Part shown: piece after piece, positions 43,921-54,865 of the stretch
Layout: every line of letters begins with the position of its first letter
Numbering within the stretch: position 1 is the first letter of the stretch
Assembly: GCA_014607495.2 (NCBI GenBank)
Contig: CP053150.1
Coordinates: forward strand, 13,412,495-13,476,494
Source of the DNA: Carposina sasakii
Lineage: Eukaryota; Arthropoda; Insecta; Lepidoptera; Carposinidae
Reading direction: 5' to 3'
Length of the DNA: 64,000 bases
The notes under the pieces: generated by a model
Told to the model about the DNA's origin: nothing
The model's database searches: none
Seen by the model: only the letters and a program-made list of their open reading frames with translations
Translations under genes and position numbers: made by a program

Positions 43921-44989
43921 ACGTACCCAATATTAAAATTTTAATTAATTAATTAATTTTAAAATTTTCTTGTATAGTATTTTTATTGTCCTACATAGAG
44001 CATTACCTACGAGTAAAATACCATCGCATCCCATGAGAGTGAGGAAACAGGGAGTGCAGCTGTGTTTGCGCAGACGCTTGTGTACTATTATATCTTCTGC
44101 ACACCTACTACTAAGAAGCTAATCTGCGTTGAGATTGGCCGCCATGACCGAAAGATAATCTGGAGGTTACGTTACGTTATTTTACATAGAGTTGTTATAC
44201 CTATCCTTACTATTGCGTTGTTTACTAACCATAAATTTTATTGGTTCCACCAAGATTCTGTAGTTCTGTACCAAAAGTGCAACAATCTCGTCTATGACGT
44301 CTGTCAGTAAACTATTAATATGGTTTAGCAATGGCTATAGATACTACGTACGTAGTCGCTTGTAGTGCATGTAATGAACAAATGCCGTGGTCACTTTGAA
44401 TGCCATTAAACAGAATGTGCCGCTATACCGCCACAATGCAGAGGCGACTGCGGTAAGAAAATATTCATTTATAGCAGTAAATATGCCCGCCATTGCAAAT
44501 TTTCATGGTGTATACGTACTACCCACGGTTGTGGTGTAATGATGGTGCCCGGTGACATTGGCGCTAGCTTCCTGGATTTTTCACACTTTTTCCAACGTTT
44601 TCATTTAGTTCCATTATAATTCGCTGGTCGTCATAGCGTGCGATAACCTTAGTACTAGCGTGTTATTATAATACTATTTTAACGTTAGAAATAAAAACGT
44701 ACAATACGCGTGTTTTTTTGTTTATGCTATTTTATCTAATTATTCGACTCGGCATGCCAAAGGTCCTGGGTTCAGATATCGGTGGGACAAACTTGTCGAA
44801 TATTAATATTAGTTTCAGAGTTAAAGATATACGTATGCCTATGTATTTTCTCAGATCCTAACCCTGTCTAAAATCTGGTGTAAATTCAGTTACGTACCTT
44901 ATAATGAAACTTAGCTCGGCTGTTTATCTTGACACGCTAATAAGTTTCTTCATTGCATTTTTAATTTTTTTGGTTGATTTGTTCAGAAA
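43921..44989. other. Non-coding interval
   Basis: A palindromic AATTAATTAATTAATT tract at about 43940. The 82-codon plus frame at 44062-44310 shows no domain. Nothing else. Confidence 0.4.
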
Positions 44990-45253
44990 TACAGGGTGTA
45001 ACAAAAAGGGTATGTTAAGCGAAAAGCTATATGAACAACCCACTGTAGAGAACCTATCCACAAAATTTGAGACCCGAAATCACATGTTTATTTTTCCGGA
45101 TAGTATGGAGAATTTTTAAATATCTCAGGAATTTTCATACAATCTTGAAAAATAAAAATCTTATTTCGAGTCTTAAATTTTGTAGATAGGTTCTCTATAG
45201 TGGGCTATTTACATAGCTTTTCGCTTAACATACCCTTTTTGTTACACCCTGTA
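44990..45253. mobile_element. Foldback MITE, mariner-type, copy 3
   Basis: 264 bp between TA dinucleotides, TACAGGGTGTAACAAAAAGG to its mirror. Same arms as 18815 and 26180, with a few substitutions. Confidence 0.8.
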
Positions 45254-45755
45254 TATTTCTTTATACCCCCCGAAACCACAATATACTAATATCAGATAAT
45301 AAATTGGCAAATTGTCCTCGATAGCTATCGGAAGGGCTGGGCCCTTAATGACAGGGAAAAATTACGTGAAGAAAGGGCTGAAAGACCAATTTATTGGGAA
45401 CATAAAGCCAGCTAAGTATGTAATGCGTATGACAATATAGATAGATATTAATAAAACATATATAATTAGATATTCTGTTAAACATTAAACAATCGTGACG
45501 TCGTCATTAGATACAAAAATGTTTTAACTCCAGAAATTTTCAATTCTTCAACTGAGTACCAGGAAAAATATTTAATGAGACCCATTCCCGCGATCGTATT
45601 AACAAATACGCGCCTCATGTCGCCCCTCTTGGTACCTTTACAATACTCATACTCTAGCGACCCTAATTCTCACACAGATGTGGATTTCGCATGTAGAATT
45701 GTAGAATAAAGCGACATACGCACGGACGAGCAAATTTGTTGGGTGATACGATGTA

Positions 45756-46176
45756 AAGGTCGATTTACATCAAACGAGCGAATGCTCATTCTATCCCCAC
45801 TATATCAAATTCTTCTAGTGTAAACAGGCGTAGAGCATTATTTCATTGTCTTTAGTGCGTTCGCAAAGAAAGAATATGCTCTTGTTCTAGCTCTAGCTCT
45901 GTGTTCGTTTGATGTAAATCGACCTGAACACAAGAACGCTTTGAAGAGAACGCTCAGGGGCGCGAGCACGCCCGAACACGCAAGAACGCTCTAAGCAGCT
46001 GTTCGCGCGCTCTTGCGCTATTTACATCGAGCGAGCGAGCATTCTTAGAATATTCTATAGAATCTTTGCGAACGCACTAAGAATAACGAAATAATGCTCT
46101 AGGCCTGTTTACACTAGATGAATTTGATATAGTGGGGGTAGAATGAGCATTCGCTCGTTTGATGTAAATCGACCTT
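45756..46176. mobile_element. Palindromic MITE with ~118-bp inverted ends
   Basis: Left AAGGTCGATTTACATCAAAC... pairs with right ...GTTTGATGTAAATCGACCTT. Complementarity runs through GAGCGAATGCTCATTCTA, CACTATATCAAATTC, TAGTGTAAACAGGC and TTAGTGCGTTCGCAAAGA. A third internal copy of the tip lies near 45903-45929. The centre is rich in GAACGC/GTTCG. No coding capacity. Confidence 0.75.
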
Positions 46177-46426
46177 AACGCAACAACATGGTTCGCAAGT
46201 GCGTACCAAACGAACATCGAACGGACTCTTCGTCGAACGTGTATGCGGCCTATATGTACTGTTTTAACAGTGTTCGAAGAGTTTTAACAAAAATCTCTAC
46301 CTACATAGAATGGTGTGCGATTTTCAGGTTCAAGCTAATAGAACTGGCGAGCAGCACTGTGTGTATTTAACCATTTGAAGCCATTCTTGACCCCCTTGTA
46401 ATTCAAAAACTATTTCATATAAACAT

Positions 46427-46487
46427 GTTAAATTAGCCAAATCAGACCTTAGGATTGTAGCCTAAGGTCTGATTTGGCTAATTTAAC
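46427..46487. repeat. Perfect 27-bp hairpin
   Basis: Arm 46427-46453 (GTTAAATTAGCCAAATCAGA plus CCTTAGG) and arm 46461-46487 are exactly complementary, with the 7-nt loop ATTGTAG. The right arm runs straight into a SINE tail. Confidence 0.85.
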
Positions 46488-46530
46488 GGTGAAGATTTTT
46501 TTCATTTTCTGATTAATATTTTATAGGATA
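46488..46530 (+). repeat. Orphan SINE tail
   Basis: GGTGAAGATTTTTTTCATTT then TCTGATTAATATTTTATA matches the 3' part of the tRNA-like element at 46666-46770 but has no tRNA-like head; the hairpin takes its place. Confidence 0.55.
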
Positions 46531-46554
46531 TAATATCATAGTTAAGATAAACAT

Positions 46555-46780
46555 TGTGCTGAGGGATTCAGCTTTGTTTACCGAGATTTGGCTAGTGTAT
46601 AGCTGTCGGGATGAAAAAATAACGTTGCCAATAAGAGATGGTAAAGTTCGTCATCCGAGTTAATTGACCCAATAGCTCAGTTGATTAGAGCACGGTTTAC
46701 GAGTGATCGTGAGTTCAAATCTCACTCGGGTGAAGAATTTTTTCATTTTCTCATTAATATTTTATAATAAATCATTTTAT
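46555..46780 (+). mobile_element. tRNA-like SINE, copy 1
   Basis: Leader GTGCTGAGGGATTCAGCTTT ... GCCAATAAGAGATGGTAAAG, tRNA-like part 46666-46733 (A-box-like TAGCTCAGTTG, B-box GAGTTCAAATC) and tail GAATTTTTTCATTTTCTCAT. A reverse copy with the same leader and tail is at 50970-51205. Confidence 0.6.
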
Positions 46781-47008
46781 GTTGTTATAAATAAATTTCA
46801 AAACTGACCGTTGAACTTGGCACCCATTTAGATCTCACTTCTTTTGTCGTTAAGTCAACAAACAAGGCATATAATATCATAATATTGAACTTGGCTCTCA
46901 TTTCACATTTATGTTTTTGATGGGATCTATTTCAATTACTTATCTATTAATATCTTCTATGATGTTCTAGAAGTGAAAAAAATACGTATAATACTACAAC
47001 TGCTTCTC

Positions 47009-47205
47009 TTCCCGGGCATACTGTACACGTCAGTAGAGGGACAAATGTGTCTTGTAGGCGATGGGCTGACCACCTGTTACTACTAACCGAACTTGTACAT
47101 CTCAACTACGAGTAAATCCTCAAAATTGGTCAGAAGTAGCACCATGTGGTTCTATCGGCCCTTGGTGCTCTGCCTACCCGTAAAGGATAAAAGCGTGATT
47201 ATATG
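47009..47205 (+). repeat. LINE 3' tail
   Basis: TTCCCGGGCATACTGTACAC through GGCGATGGGCTGACCACCTG, GGTCAGAAGTAGCACCATGT to GCGTGATTATATGTAGG. Sister of 33004-33220. Confidence 0.62.
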
Positions 47206-49950
47206 TAGGTAGTATCTATTACTTTAAAAAAATACGTACACAATTAACTAGGTACCTACCTACATGATATTTTGGTGAGCTTATAGATAGTTATCTTCTA
47301 TGACTGATAGGATAGAACACTGTGGATACTTTCATATTGTTAAAATGCGAATTAGAATATGCCTAACTTTTTCTCAGAGCTGTTCAAAGAATCTTCAACG
47401 TGCATTATATTTTAAACTCTATCTGTGCGCTCGCACATGTTCTGAGTTTAAATAAATCGGGTACAAATCGGCCGATACCGACACAATCCGGTACAGACGC
47501 GCCAATTGATGTGCTAGGAACAATGAATTGAACGACGATGTTCATTGGTCCATTTTAATTGAGAATCGAACATGTTGTGATAATATAATTTGAAGGGTTC
47601 ATACTTTAAACAATTTGGTACCCATTTTAGCGGCCTTTTTGGGCCGTAGTGGTATTCTAATACATCTTCTCTTCTCTTCTATCATCAAATTAAGCTGTAT
47701 TAGTACAGTATTATCATAGATAGTGTGTTATGTGAAGACACTAATTGGTGTCTGTGTCTCAGGATGATAGGCACCAAATATCTTGCATCTCGCCCTTGGC
47801 TAGGAAGATTAACTCAGAGATAAAAATTATTTGGCGTGAGTGGGCCTAAATGTCAAGGATTAAAAAGTTCATTATTCAGAATTCTAATTCTGTAAATGGA
47901 TCGACAGCTGATATGGGTACAGGCATTTTTAATTAACGAAATACTCGTAAGAGCCTACACCTTTTAAATTTAGTAAACGATATCAACAAAATTAAAATTT
48001 CTACCTTATGTGATGCATAATTTTCACCAAGCAATGGATAGCATTGACCAATATTCACTTATGTCAATGACAGGGATCGATGTTTTACAAAATATATTAT
48101 TACCTATCTATTAAATGTCTGTTCAATAAATTCGATCACGATCGTGATATCGTCATTTTATTAAAGTTTTTTAACGTAAAAGATCACAGTTATTTTACAC
48201 AAGCTTTCAATACGACTATGCGTATATTGTTTACACAATGCTAAGGATATTTATTAATATATTATTAACATTATTTTATTATTATTATACTTATTTAATA
48301 ATTAAACGTTTTATACTGAAAATAACTGAGCTTGTTCGTTCATCCATCAACGTCGTTTCTACTGAAAACAAAAGAATGCATAATTAACCTATGAAGATCG
48401 TTTATAATACGTAAAAATAATAATTCTATTGTCATGTGCTTGGACAAGTTTCGATAAGTTTTTCTACGATACAAATTGTTGTAATTTCTGTGACAAATAT
48501 GGTATTAGATACTAGTAAAGAGACTGAGTAGATTGTTAGGCTTACATTTTCATTTGTCTCGGAGCATTTATTTCAACTCAATATTGTTTCAGTTAACGTT
48601 AAACAAACACAAATAAAAAGAGTTATAAATACATATGAAAACAGATAACGATTTGTTGCTATCGGTTTCACGGTCGAGTAAAAAACATTTGTTCGGTTTA
48701 TTTACATAAGCCCGCTACAGGCGATTAGATACCTAGAGTCAAAGTCATATCCGATTGAACAGTTCAAACTGCATCTTATCGAGATTTTACATCTTTGGTT
48801 AGCCACTATTCTGGATAGTATTTATTTACATCTTTACTATTCGTACTATGTTGTACTAAGGCAAAGTACTATGATGTTTTCCGTTGAGATTAGTAGGTAA
48901 AGACAACGCTTTTTCTCTAGGTGAATAGGTACGGTACGATCCATTATAGCAACTATTTTTCATTTCCAATGTTTTCTTTCAATGGAACGTAGGTCCAATA
49001 TTTATTTTTCTGATCATAATATGATCTAGTCTAAGCGGTAAACTCATAGATTTATTGTAAAAAGAATATTTATAGTAAAAAATCTGTAGGTAAAGTTTCA
49101 TCAATAAATCAAACCAAAGTATAGATATGTATTTGATATGGCCTCTTAATGCCTCTTTTCAATATATAAAGGATTTTACTGACTCTACAATTTTCACTAT
49201 CTTAATACTCTATTTACTCGTATTTCCCTTATCGCGGTAATTAAGAGCTTAATATTAGAAGACTTAATATTCTACACAATGATGACTCACATTTGTTATA
49301 GTTTGGTATTTCCGCTGGCATGGGTAGGCCTTCGCCACATTGGCACGTGAAGCCTAAGGTGGCAATGTATAGTACAGTTATAGGATTTCTTTCTACATTG
49401 TAGATAGAATATGAAGAAGTGGAGCAAATTAGGGCATAGATTGGAATTAGAATGATAGATATAATTCTACTACGAATTTTTCATACAAAGGCAAGCTTAA
49501 TACTTACAATGACTATATGATTGATTATATAGTTACCAAAGGCCATAGTTCTATTAGTCTCTATCTTGCATATGTATGTTTTGTTATCTTCACTCTTTTT
49601 TCTGAAATCTGATATATAATTAGTAGAATATAGATCCTTTTAAGTAGGTACCTACATACTTTTATAATTTGAAACTTTTACTTTACCAATATTAGGTGGA
49701 AGACTCACTTGCAGCAAGTTCTTTTAGTTCCTATCTCATGGTAAATGTTTACGTGATGCCTTTCTACTTTATTGTAAAATAAAAGGACAACGACCTTTTA
49801 CTTTTATAATGAATAATCAAAAAGAACAAGACTACTCTTCTAATTTGTATCAAACTAATAACAACAAATAGTTTATTATCTCATTATGATATAACGTATT
49901 ACTGATTAACATCTGTTCCCGTTATGGTAGACGTGGCTGTGGGATCTCAT
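47206..49950. other. Non-coding interval
   Basis: About 2.7 kb, strongly A/T-rich, stops in all frames, no bounded repeat. Possibly intron or intergenic DNA. Confidence 0.5.
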
Positions 49951-50428
49951 TTATGACCCTGCAGTTCTGGCTGCCCCATTTCGGGAACACAGCTGTGTGT
50001 TATACACGGTGCTATGATATTTTTTTTTAATATTCACACACTATTATGTATACACACTATTATATTCACACACTAATATATTATGACCCTGCAGTTCTGG
50101 CTGCCCCATTTCGGGAACACAGCTGTGTGCTATACACGGTGCTATAATATTTTTTTTTAATATTCACACACTATTATATATACACACTATTATATTCACA
50201 CACTATTATATTATGACCCCGCAGTTTTGGCTGCCCCATTTCGGGAACACAGCTGTGTGTTATACACGGTGCTATGATATTATTATTTTTTTTAATATTC
50301 ACACACTATTATATATACACACTATTATATTCACACACTATTATATTATGACCCTGCAGTTCTGGCTGCCCCATTTCGGGAACACAGCTGTGTGTTATAC
50401 ACGGTGCTATGATTTTTTTTTTTAATAT
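49951..50428 (+). repeat. Tandem array, four units of ~130 bp
   Basis: Units start at 49951, 50081, 50211 and 50346 with TTATGACCCTGCAGTTCTGG. Each holds GCCCCATTTCGGGAACACAG, TATACACGGTGCTATGAT and an A/T-rich ACACACTATTATAT spacer; the last unit stops early. The core resembles single SINE-like copies at 56458 and 60780. Units are nearly identical, so the expansion is recent. Confidence 0.88.
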
Positions 50429-50650
50429 TCACATACTACACAACACATTTACCTAGTCCCACATTAAGATCCCTAAGGTCTTGTGTCGTGGGTACTAAGT
50501 AACGGTATATAAAACATAGATAAGTATAGAAATATCCATGACTCCGAAACAAACATCGATATTCATCATATTAATGTTTGCATCTACCGGGATTCGAACC
50601 CAGGACCTATGTCGTCGCAGGCAGGACCTACTAGACCAATCGGCCGTCAA
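50429..50650 (-). mobile_element. tRNA-derived SINE (second type)
   Basis: The minus strand starts with GGCCGATTGGTCTAGTAGGT (A-box-like TGGTCTAGTAGG) and has B-box GGGTTCGAATCC at about 50588-50599, then a tRNA-unrelated body containing GTTTCGGAGTCATGG and TAGTACCCACGACACAAGAC. It abuts the tandem array. Pol III promoter arrangement is clear; no TSD found. Confidence 0.65.
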
Positions 50651-50969
50651 ATTATATATTACGTATTAAAATCTGGAATTTTCCCAATAAGCCCTCTATT
50701 CGTAATAGACAGTATGCTTAGTATTAAAAAATAGGTCTGCGTGTTCCCTATTATCAAATTACAAGAGAGATCTCAACCCCCGAGGTGTTGATTAGGCACC
50801 CAATTAAAAAGTTTTGTGCTAACATAAAAGTGTACAAAACATTGTTTTGTTGAAAGCAAAAATAAGAATAGAAATATACATAAGATAACGCTTTTATTAT
50901 TTTAATTAGAGACGACCGCAACTTTTTCGCTTTTGGTTAGGAAGATTTTTTTTTCAGATAACTATTGTA

Positions 50970-51205
50970 ACTAAAAAAATATTAATAAAGAAAATGGAAG
51001 AAATTCTTCACCCGAGTGGGAATTGAACCCACGACCGCTGCAAACCGTGCCAGCCGCTATAAGCACTAAGCCACCGGGTCAATTACTCGGATGACGAATT
51101 TTACCATCTCTTCTCCAAACTACATATTGGCAACGTTATTCTTCATCCCGATAGCCACAGGCTAGCCAAATCTCGGCAAACAAAGCTGAATCCCTCAGCA
51201 CAATG
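50970..51205 (-). mobile_element. tRNA-like SINE, copy 2
   Basis: Reverse copy of 46555-46780. tRNA-like part 51008-51080: GACCCGGTGGCTTAGTGC ... GTGGGTTCAATTCCCAC, with B-box GGTTCAATTCC. Leader and tail blocks match copy 1. The better-preserved boxes make it the best representative. Confidence 0.65.
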
Positions 51206-51317
51206 TTTTTAAAGATGAAACGATCAACCATATCCCAACGGATTATACTAATGGAGAAATGTTTCCATAAATTTATCTTAGTCAAGATATTATATATTAT
51301 AAAATTATTAATAAAGA

Positions 51318-51370
51318 AAATGGAAAAAATTCTTCACCCGAGTGGGAATCGAACCCACGACCGCATACAA
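51318..51370 (-). repeat. tRNA-like SINE 3' fragment, copy 3
   Basis: Only the B-box region and tail remain (GTGGGTTCGATTCCCACTCG, then GGTGAAGAATTTTTTCC on the minus strand). Confidence 0.55.
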
Positions 51371-51947
51371 TGCAATTTAATTTAATTGTTATATACAATA
51401 ATAATAAAATGTTTTTTATAATATATTTTCTGCGAAACAATTACAATAAAATTGGTCTTATTTTCTGATAAGTGATTTTATTATAAAGCTCTTTTCTTTT
51501 CAATTAGCTTTAAAGTTGACTTAGATTGTACTTAACCTCAGGTCTGAGGATAAAATATCTTATTTTGGATAAAGCAGACTATAGGTACCTATAGTTTGTT
51601 AAATAATACTCCAATAGAAGAAGCGGTGCTAATAGACAATGACTTATGTTAGCTCGAACGATACAGTACGAAAAAAAAATTAAAATATATAATAGGATTT
51701 TTCAACAAGTAAGTACCGAAGTTGGCGCTAGGTTCCCTATCTCAATTGCGTTCGACATTATCTCGTAACCGTTCGACATTATATCTACTTCAAAATCATC
51801 TCCCATCTATCTGTTTTCTGTAACTCAATACCTTAGTAGGTACATAGGATACTACCTACCTACCTACCATGTCTGAAGTTATTATACAGATGGAATAAGA
51901 ATTCACAAGACAAGTTGTTGCGGGGTTATTAAAATAACCGTTATCAA

Positions 51948-52647
51948 TACAGGGTGATTTTTGGTCGTCAACTTTCCCGAAAACTATGGAATCTCCTCAT
52001 CATCACGATCATTTTTCTCATAGCATACCTGGGAAGTGTCTGGTTCCCAAGATATTAGGGTCCAAAGTTGAGTAAATAGACTGCGTTTTTCTGCATAAAT
52101 GCACATTGACGCGCGTAGCAAGATTTTTTCACGGGAAATAATTAATATCTGTCTATGAAAAAACTAGCATAAACGCTGTACACTATTAATTTCACCCGAT
52201 GAAGTAATCTATACATATAATAAAAATGTAACAGATCGCTGTCTGCACATGGAAGATATATGAGAAAAAATATTATAGGAGTCCTTTATCAACGCAATAG
52301 TACCCAAAACAATGATTTTTGGAATTTTTGTCTGTGTGTCTGTGCGTTTGTGCACGCTAATCTCAGAAACGGCTGAACCGATTTCCATGCAGTTTTCAGG
52401 AATATATTGTGACAGGTCCCCTTAACATATAGGCTACTTTTTATCCCGGGAAAATGTTTTTATCCCGGATAATTTCGACATTTTGTTTTTTCTGTAGTCC
52501 ACGCGGACGGAGTCGCGGGCGGCCACTAGTTAAAAAAAATCAAAGAAAATTACATTTCCCAGCATTTTTTTGGCACAAACTTACTTTATTTGATATATAG
52601 ATTTATTATAACCCTTAGTTAAGGGTGGCAACGAAAAAACACCTGTA
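51948..52647. mobile_element. Family 2 MITE split by a nested insertion
   Basis: TACAGGGTGATTTTTGGTCG starts at 51948. The sequence follows copy b to about 52208, is interrupted by a 322-bp repeat (52211-52532), then resumes with TTTCCCAGCATTTTTTTGGC and ends AACACCTGTA at 52647. The MITE is therefore older than the inserted repeat. Confidence 0.75.
52211..52532 (+). repeat. Moth-type repeat (CCGGGATAAAAA family), plus copy
   Basis: Blocks GAGTCCTTTATCAACGCAAT, AATGATTTTTGGAATTTTTG, CTCAGAAACGGCTGAACCGA and a GGACGGAGTCGCGGGCGG end. Relatives at 40045-40335 (minus) and 54595-54865. Class not determined. Confidence 0.62.
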
Positions 52648-52790
52648 TAAATATAAATATCAATAACTATGCACAGTAAGTGTTCACGAATTAAATTTCA
52701 GCGCCGTTTCACATGAGCATTAGTTATTTATTAAGTACCTTATTCAAATAACCTATTAGATTACAGCGCGTCCTATTTACTAAAGCGCAA

Positions 52791-53048
52791 CTCTAAACCA
52801 TGAACGTATAAAAACAACAGACGTAATGCTGTCACTGCACAGATTGAAGCACCGAAATGGCGGCGCGTTGGGCATGTGTGCATATTTTCCAGTAGGCGCC
52901 GAGCTTACTATGGTTTGTATGTGTGGGTGGATAACGCGTCAATACACATCCCTACTCCATGGAATATCGTTGCCGAGCTTACTATGAATGCTTCACTCTG
53001 TGTAGTCACAACACTGTCCGTTATTCTTTATACGTTCATGCTCTAAAC
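52791..53048. mobile_element. hAT-type MITE, copy 2, with perfect 8-bp TSD
   Basis: The element at 52799-53040 has CATGAACGTATAAA/TTTATACGTTCATG ends and is flanked by CTCTAAAC at 52791-52798 and 53041-53048. The 8-bp duplication and short inverted ends fit hAT-type mobilisation. 242 bp, non-coding, inverted relative to copy 1 at 31159. Confidence 0.85.
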
Positions 53049-53469
53049 AAACATAATTTTTGAAAAGCCGCTTACAGTACCATTATCACTCTCCCTACAA
53101 CCCAACGCCGATAACAGCAGCTGTTAGAACCACGACCTTCTACAAACTATGAATGGATTATGGAGCTGTGTGTGTCAGTTCGTTCTCTACCAGAGACAAA
53201 GGCGGGTTAAGCGTATCTATTCCCTTTACCGATGCAACCAGACGTCACGGAAGCCAACGCGTGCCGGCAAAAAAATAAGTTCAACAAACCTAACCTTTAA
53301 AACTATTAAACAAAACGCCAATCAGAGCGGCCAGCATTCGTAAACAGTGTTGTTTATAAACGCACTCGCGTTGCAATGCGCTTGAGTTCACCACACTTAT
53401 TACATCAGATTCGTTATTTTGTATAACATCATTGTTTCAATCACTAAACTTAAACATTGTTAGATATGA

Positions 53470-53640
53470 TTGGGGAGTTTTTCAGCGATCACTTGCGACG
53501 GTTAAGTGAGGAACGTGACGCGTGACGTGGGTCGCGTGCGGCGCGCGAGGCGAACAAACCTCGTCTGCCGGGTACATACTGCTACAGATGGCTCGCGCCG
53601 GCTTTCTGCGCAAATTTCTGAGCGTACTGTAAGCGTACCT
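53470..53640. promoter_or_regulatory. CpG-rich patch, possible promoter/5' exon
   Basis: A compact run of CpGs (ACGTGACGCGTGACGTGGGT, CGTGCGGCGCGCGAGGCG, GGCTCGCGCCGGC) in A/T-rich DNA. No open frame. It could be a promoter or 5' UTR exon for the exon at 57215-57460, 3.6 kb downstream; this link is inference. Confidence 0.3.
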
Positions 53641-54521
53641 ACTGCGAGTACACTTTACAGACTATAGCCACAGAAGAACTAATAGATACAGTACAGCTAT
53701 GTCTGTTCAAAAACCGCTTACGGTTACTAACTTTAGAACACAACTTTGTTCACTTGCCACTGTTGCCGTCTGTACTCAATACAACTGATAATTGCTTTAG
53801 GATATCGCGGCATCAATAGCTGAAAAACAGTAATGTATATGGCTGAGAATAACTTTCAGTTGGACTCCAGTGTCGATGGTGGAATTATTTTCAAAGTTTC
53901 GTTCGTGTCCGCAGTTAAGGGTTCACAAAACCGTTGAGTTATTGTTTTAGGACGTGTTCTCGGTAAAGAGAACTTCGTGAACAATAGGGAAAGTATTTTT
54001 TTTCGGAATATTAACAAATTCAATATTTTCCTGTTTACTTTATACACTTTATAGAAAATGATGAGCTTTTCAGTTTAAGTAAGCTTCTGGGCTTAAATGT
54101 AATTCAATGAGAGTTAACATTATGATGTGATTATACGTTGAAAGAATAACCAATAAGTATTACGTTAATAAATTTGTAGGTAAGTTTATTAAATAAACAC
54201 TTAGGTTTAAATGAAACAAGTACTTTTTTTGTCATAAAATAAAGTTAACGACTCTAGTCTATACATATAGGTAATAAAGTGGGCTGTTCTACTGATAACA
54301 CGGCGTGATATACGATGAACTTGGGGATCCTTTATTTTACAAGGGCCCACTCAGTAGGGAGGCAACAGCTGGTACTTCGCAACATAAGAAAACAACAATA
54401 AAATTGCTTACACGTAGAAATTTGTTATTGCTCGCCCCAACTTATAACACATTTTCCGATAATTTACTTTACCTTTAAGAAGTTTTAAAAGTTAAATACA
54501 GCACTTTATTTAAGTTTATCG

Positions 54522-54590
54522 ATTCTATCTATCTATATCTATCCATTCTATATCTATCTTCTTTCTATCTATCTTCTTCTATCTTATATA
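54522..54590. repeat. (CTAT)n/(CTTCT)n microsatellite
   Basis: Imperfect TATC, TATCTT and CTTCTAT units, abutting the repeat at 54595. Confidence 0.75.
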
Positions 54591-54594
54591 GATA

Positions 54595-54865
54595 TGCTAA
54601 TCTCAGAAACGGCTGGACCGATTTCGATGCAGTTTTCAGGAATATATTGTGACAGGTCCCACTTAACATATTCTTCTTCTTGTAGTGGTACTCCATTACT
54701 GGAGGTCTGCCGTCAGCTTTCTAAATGCAGACTTGTCCCTGTCCATTCGGAACTTAACATATAGGCTACCTTTTATCCGGGAAAAATGTTTATATCCCGG
54801 ATAATTTCGACATTTTGTTTTTTCTGCAGTCAATGCGGACGGAGTCGCGGGCGTCTAGTAGTAAT
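54595..54865 (+). repeat. Moth-type repeat with nested 81-bp insertion
   Basis: Family of 52211-52532. Between two copies of ACTTAACATA (54661-54670 and 54752-54761) sits an 81-bp insert that reads, on the minus strand, from TCCGAATGGACAGGG to a (GAA)n tail. The duplication and purine tail indicate retroposition of a short fragment. Confidence 0.7.

Noticed and set aside
50213..50425. 70-codon frame
   Set aside because: Produced by the 130-bp tandem array; contains the repeat unit twice.
49951..50428. CRISPR-like array
   Set aside because: Units are long, spacers are themselves repeats, and the context is an insect genome.
50581..50647. tRNA gene on the minus strand
   Set aside because: Clear B box but no closing acceptor stem, and it continues into a tRNA-unrelated SINE body.
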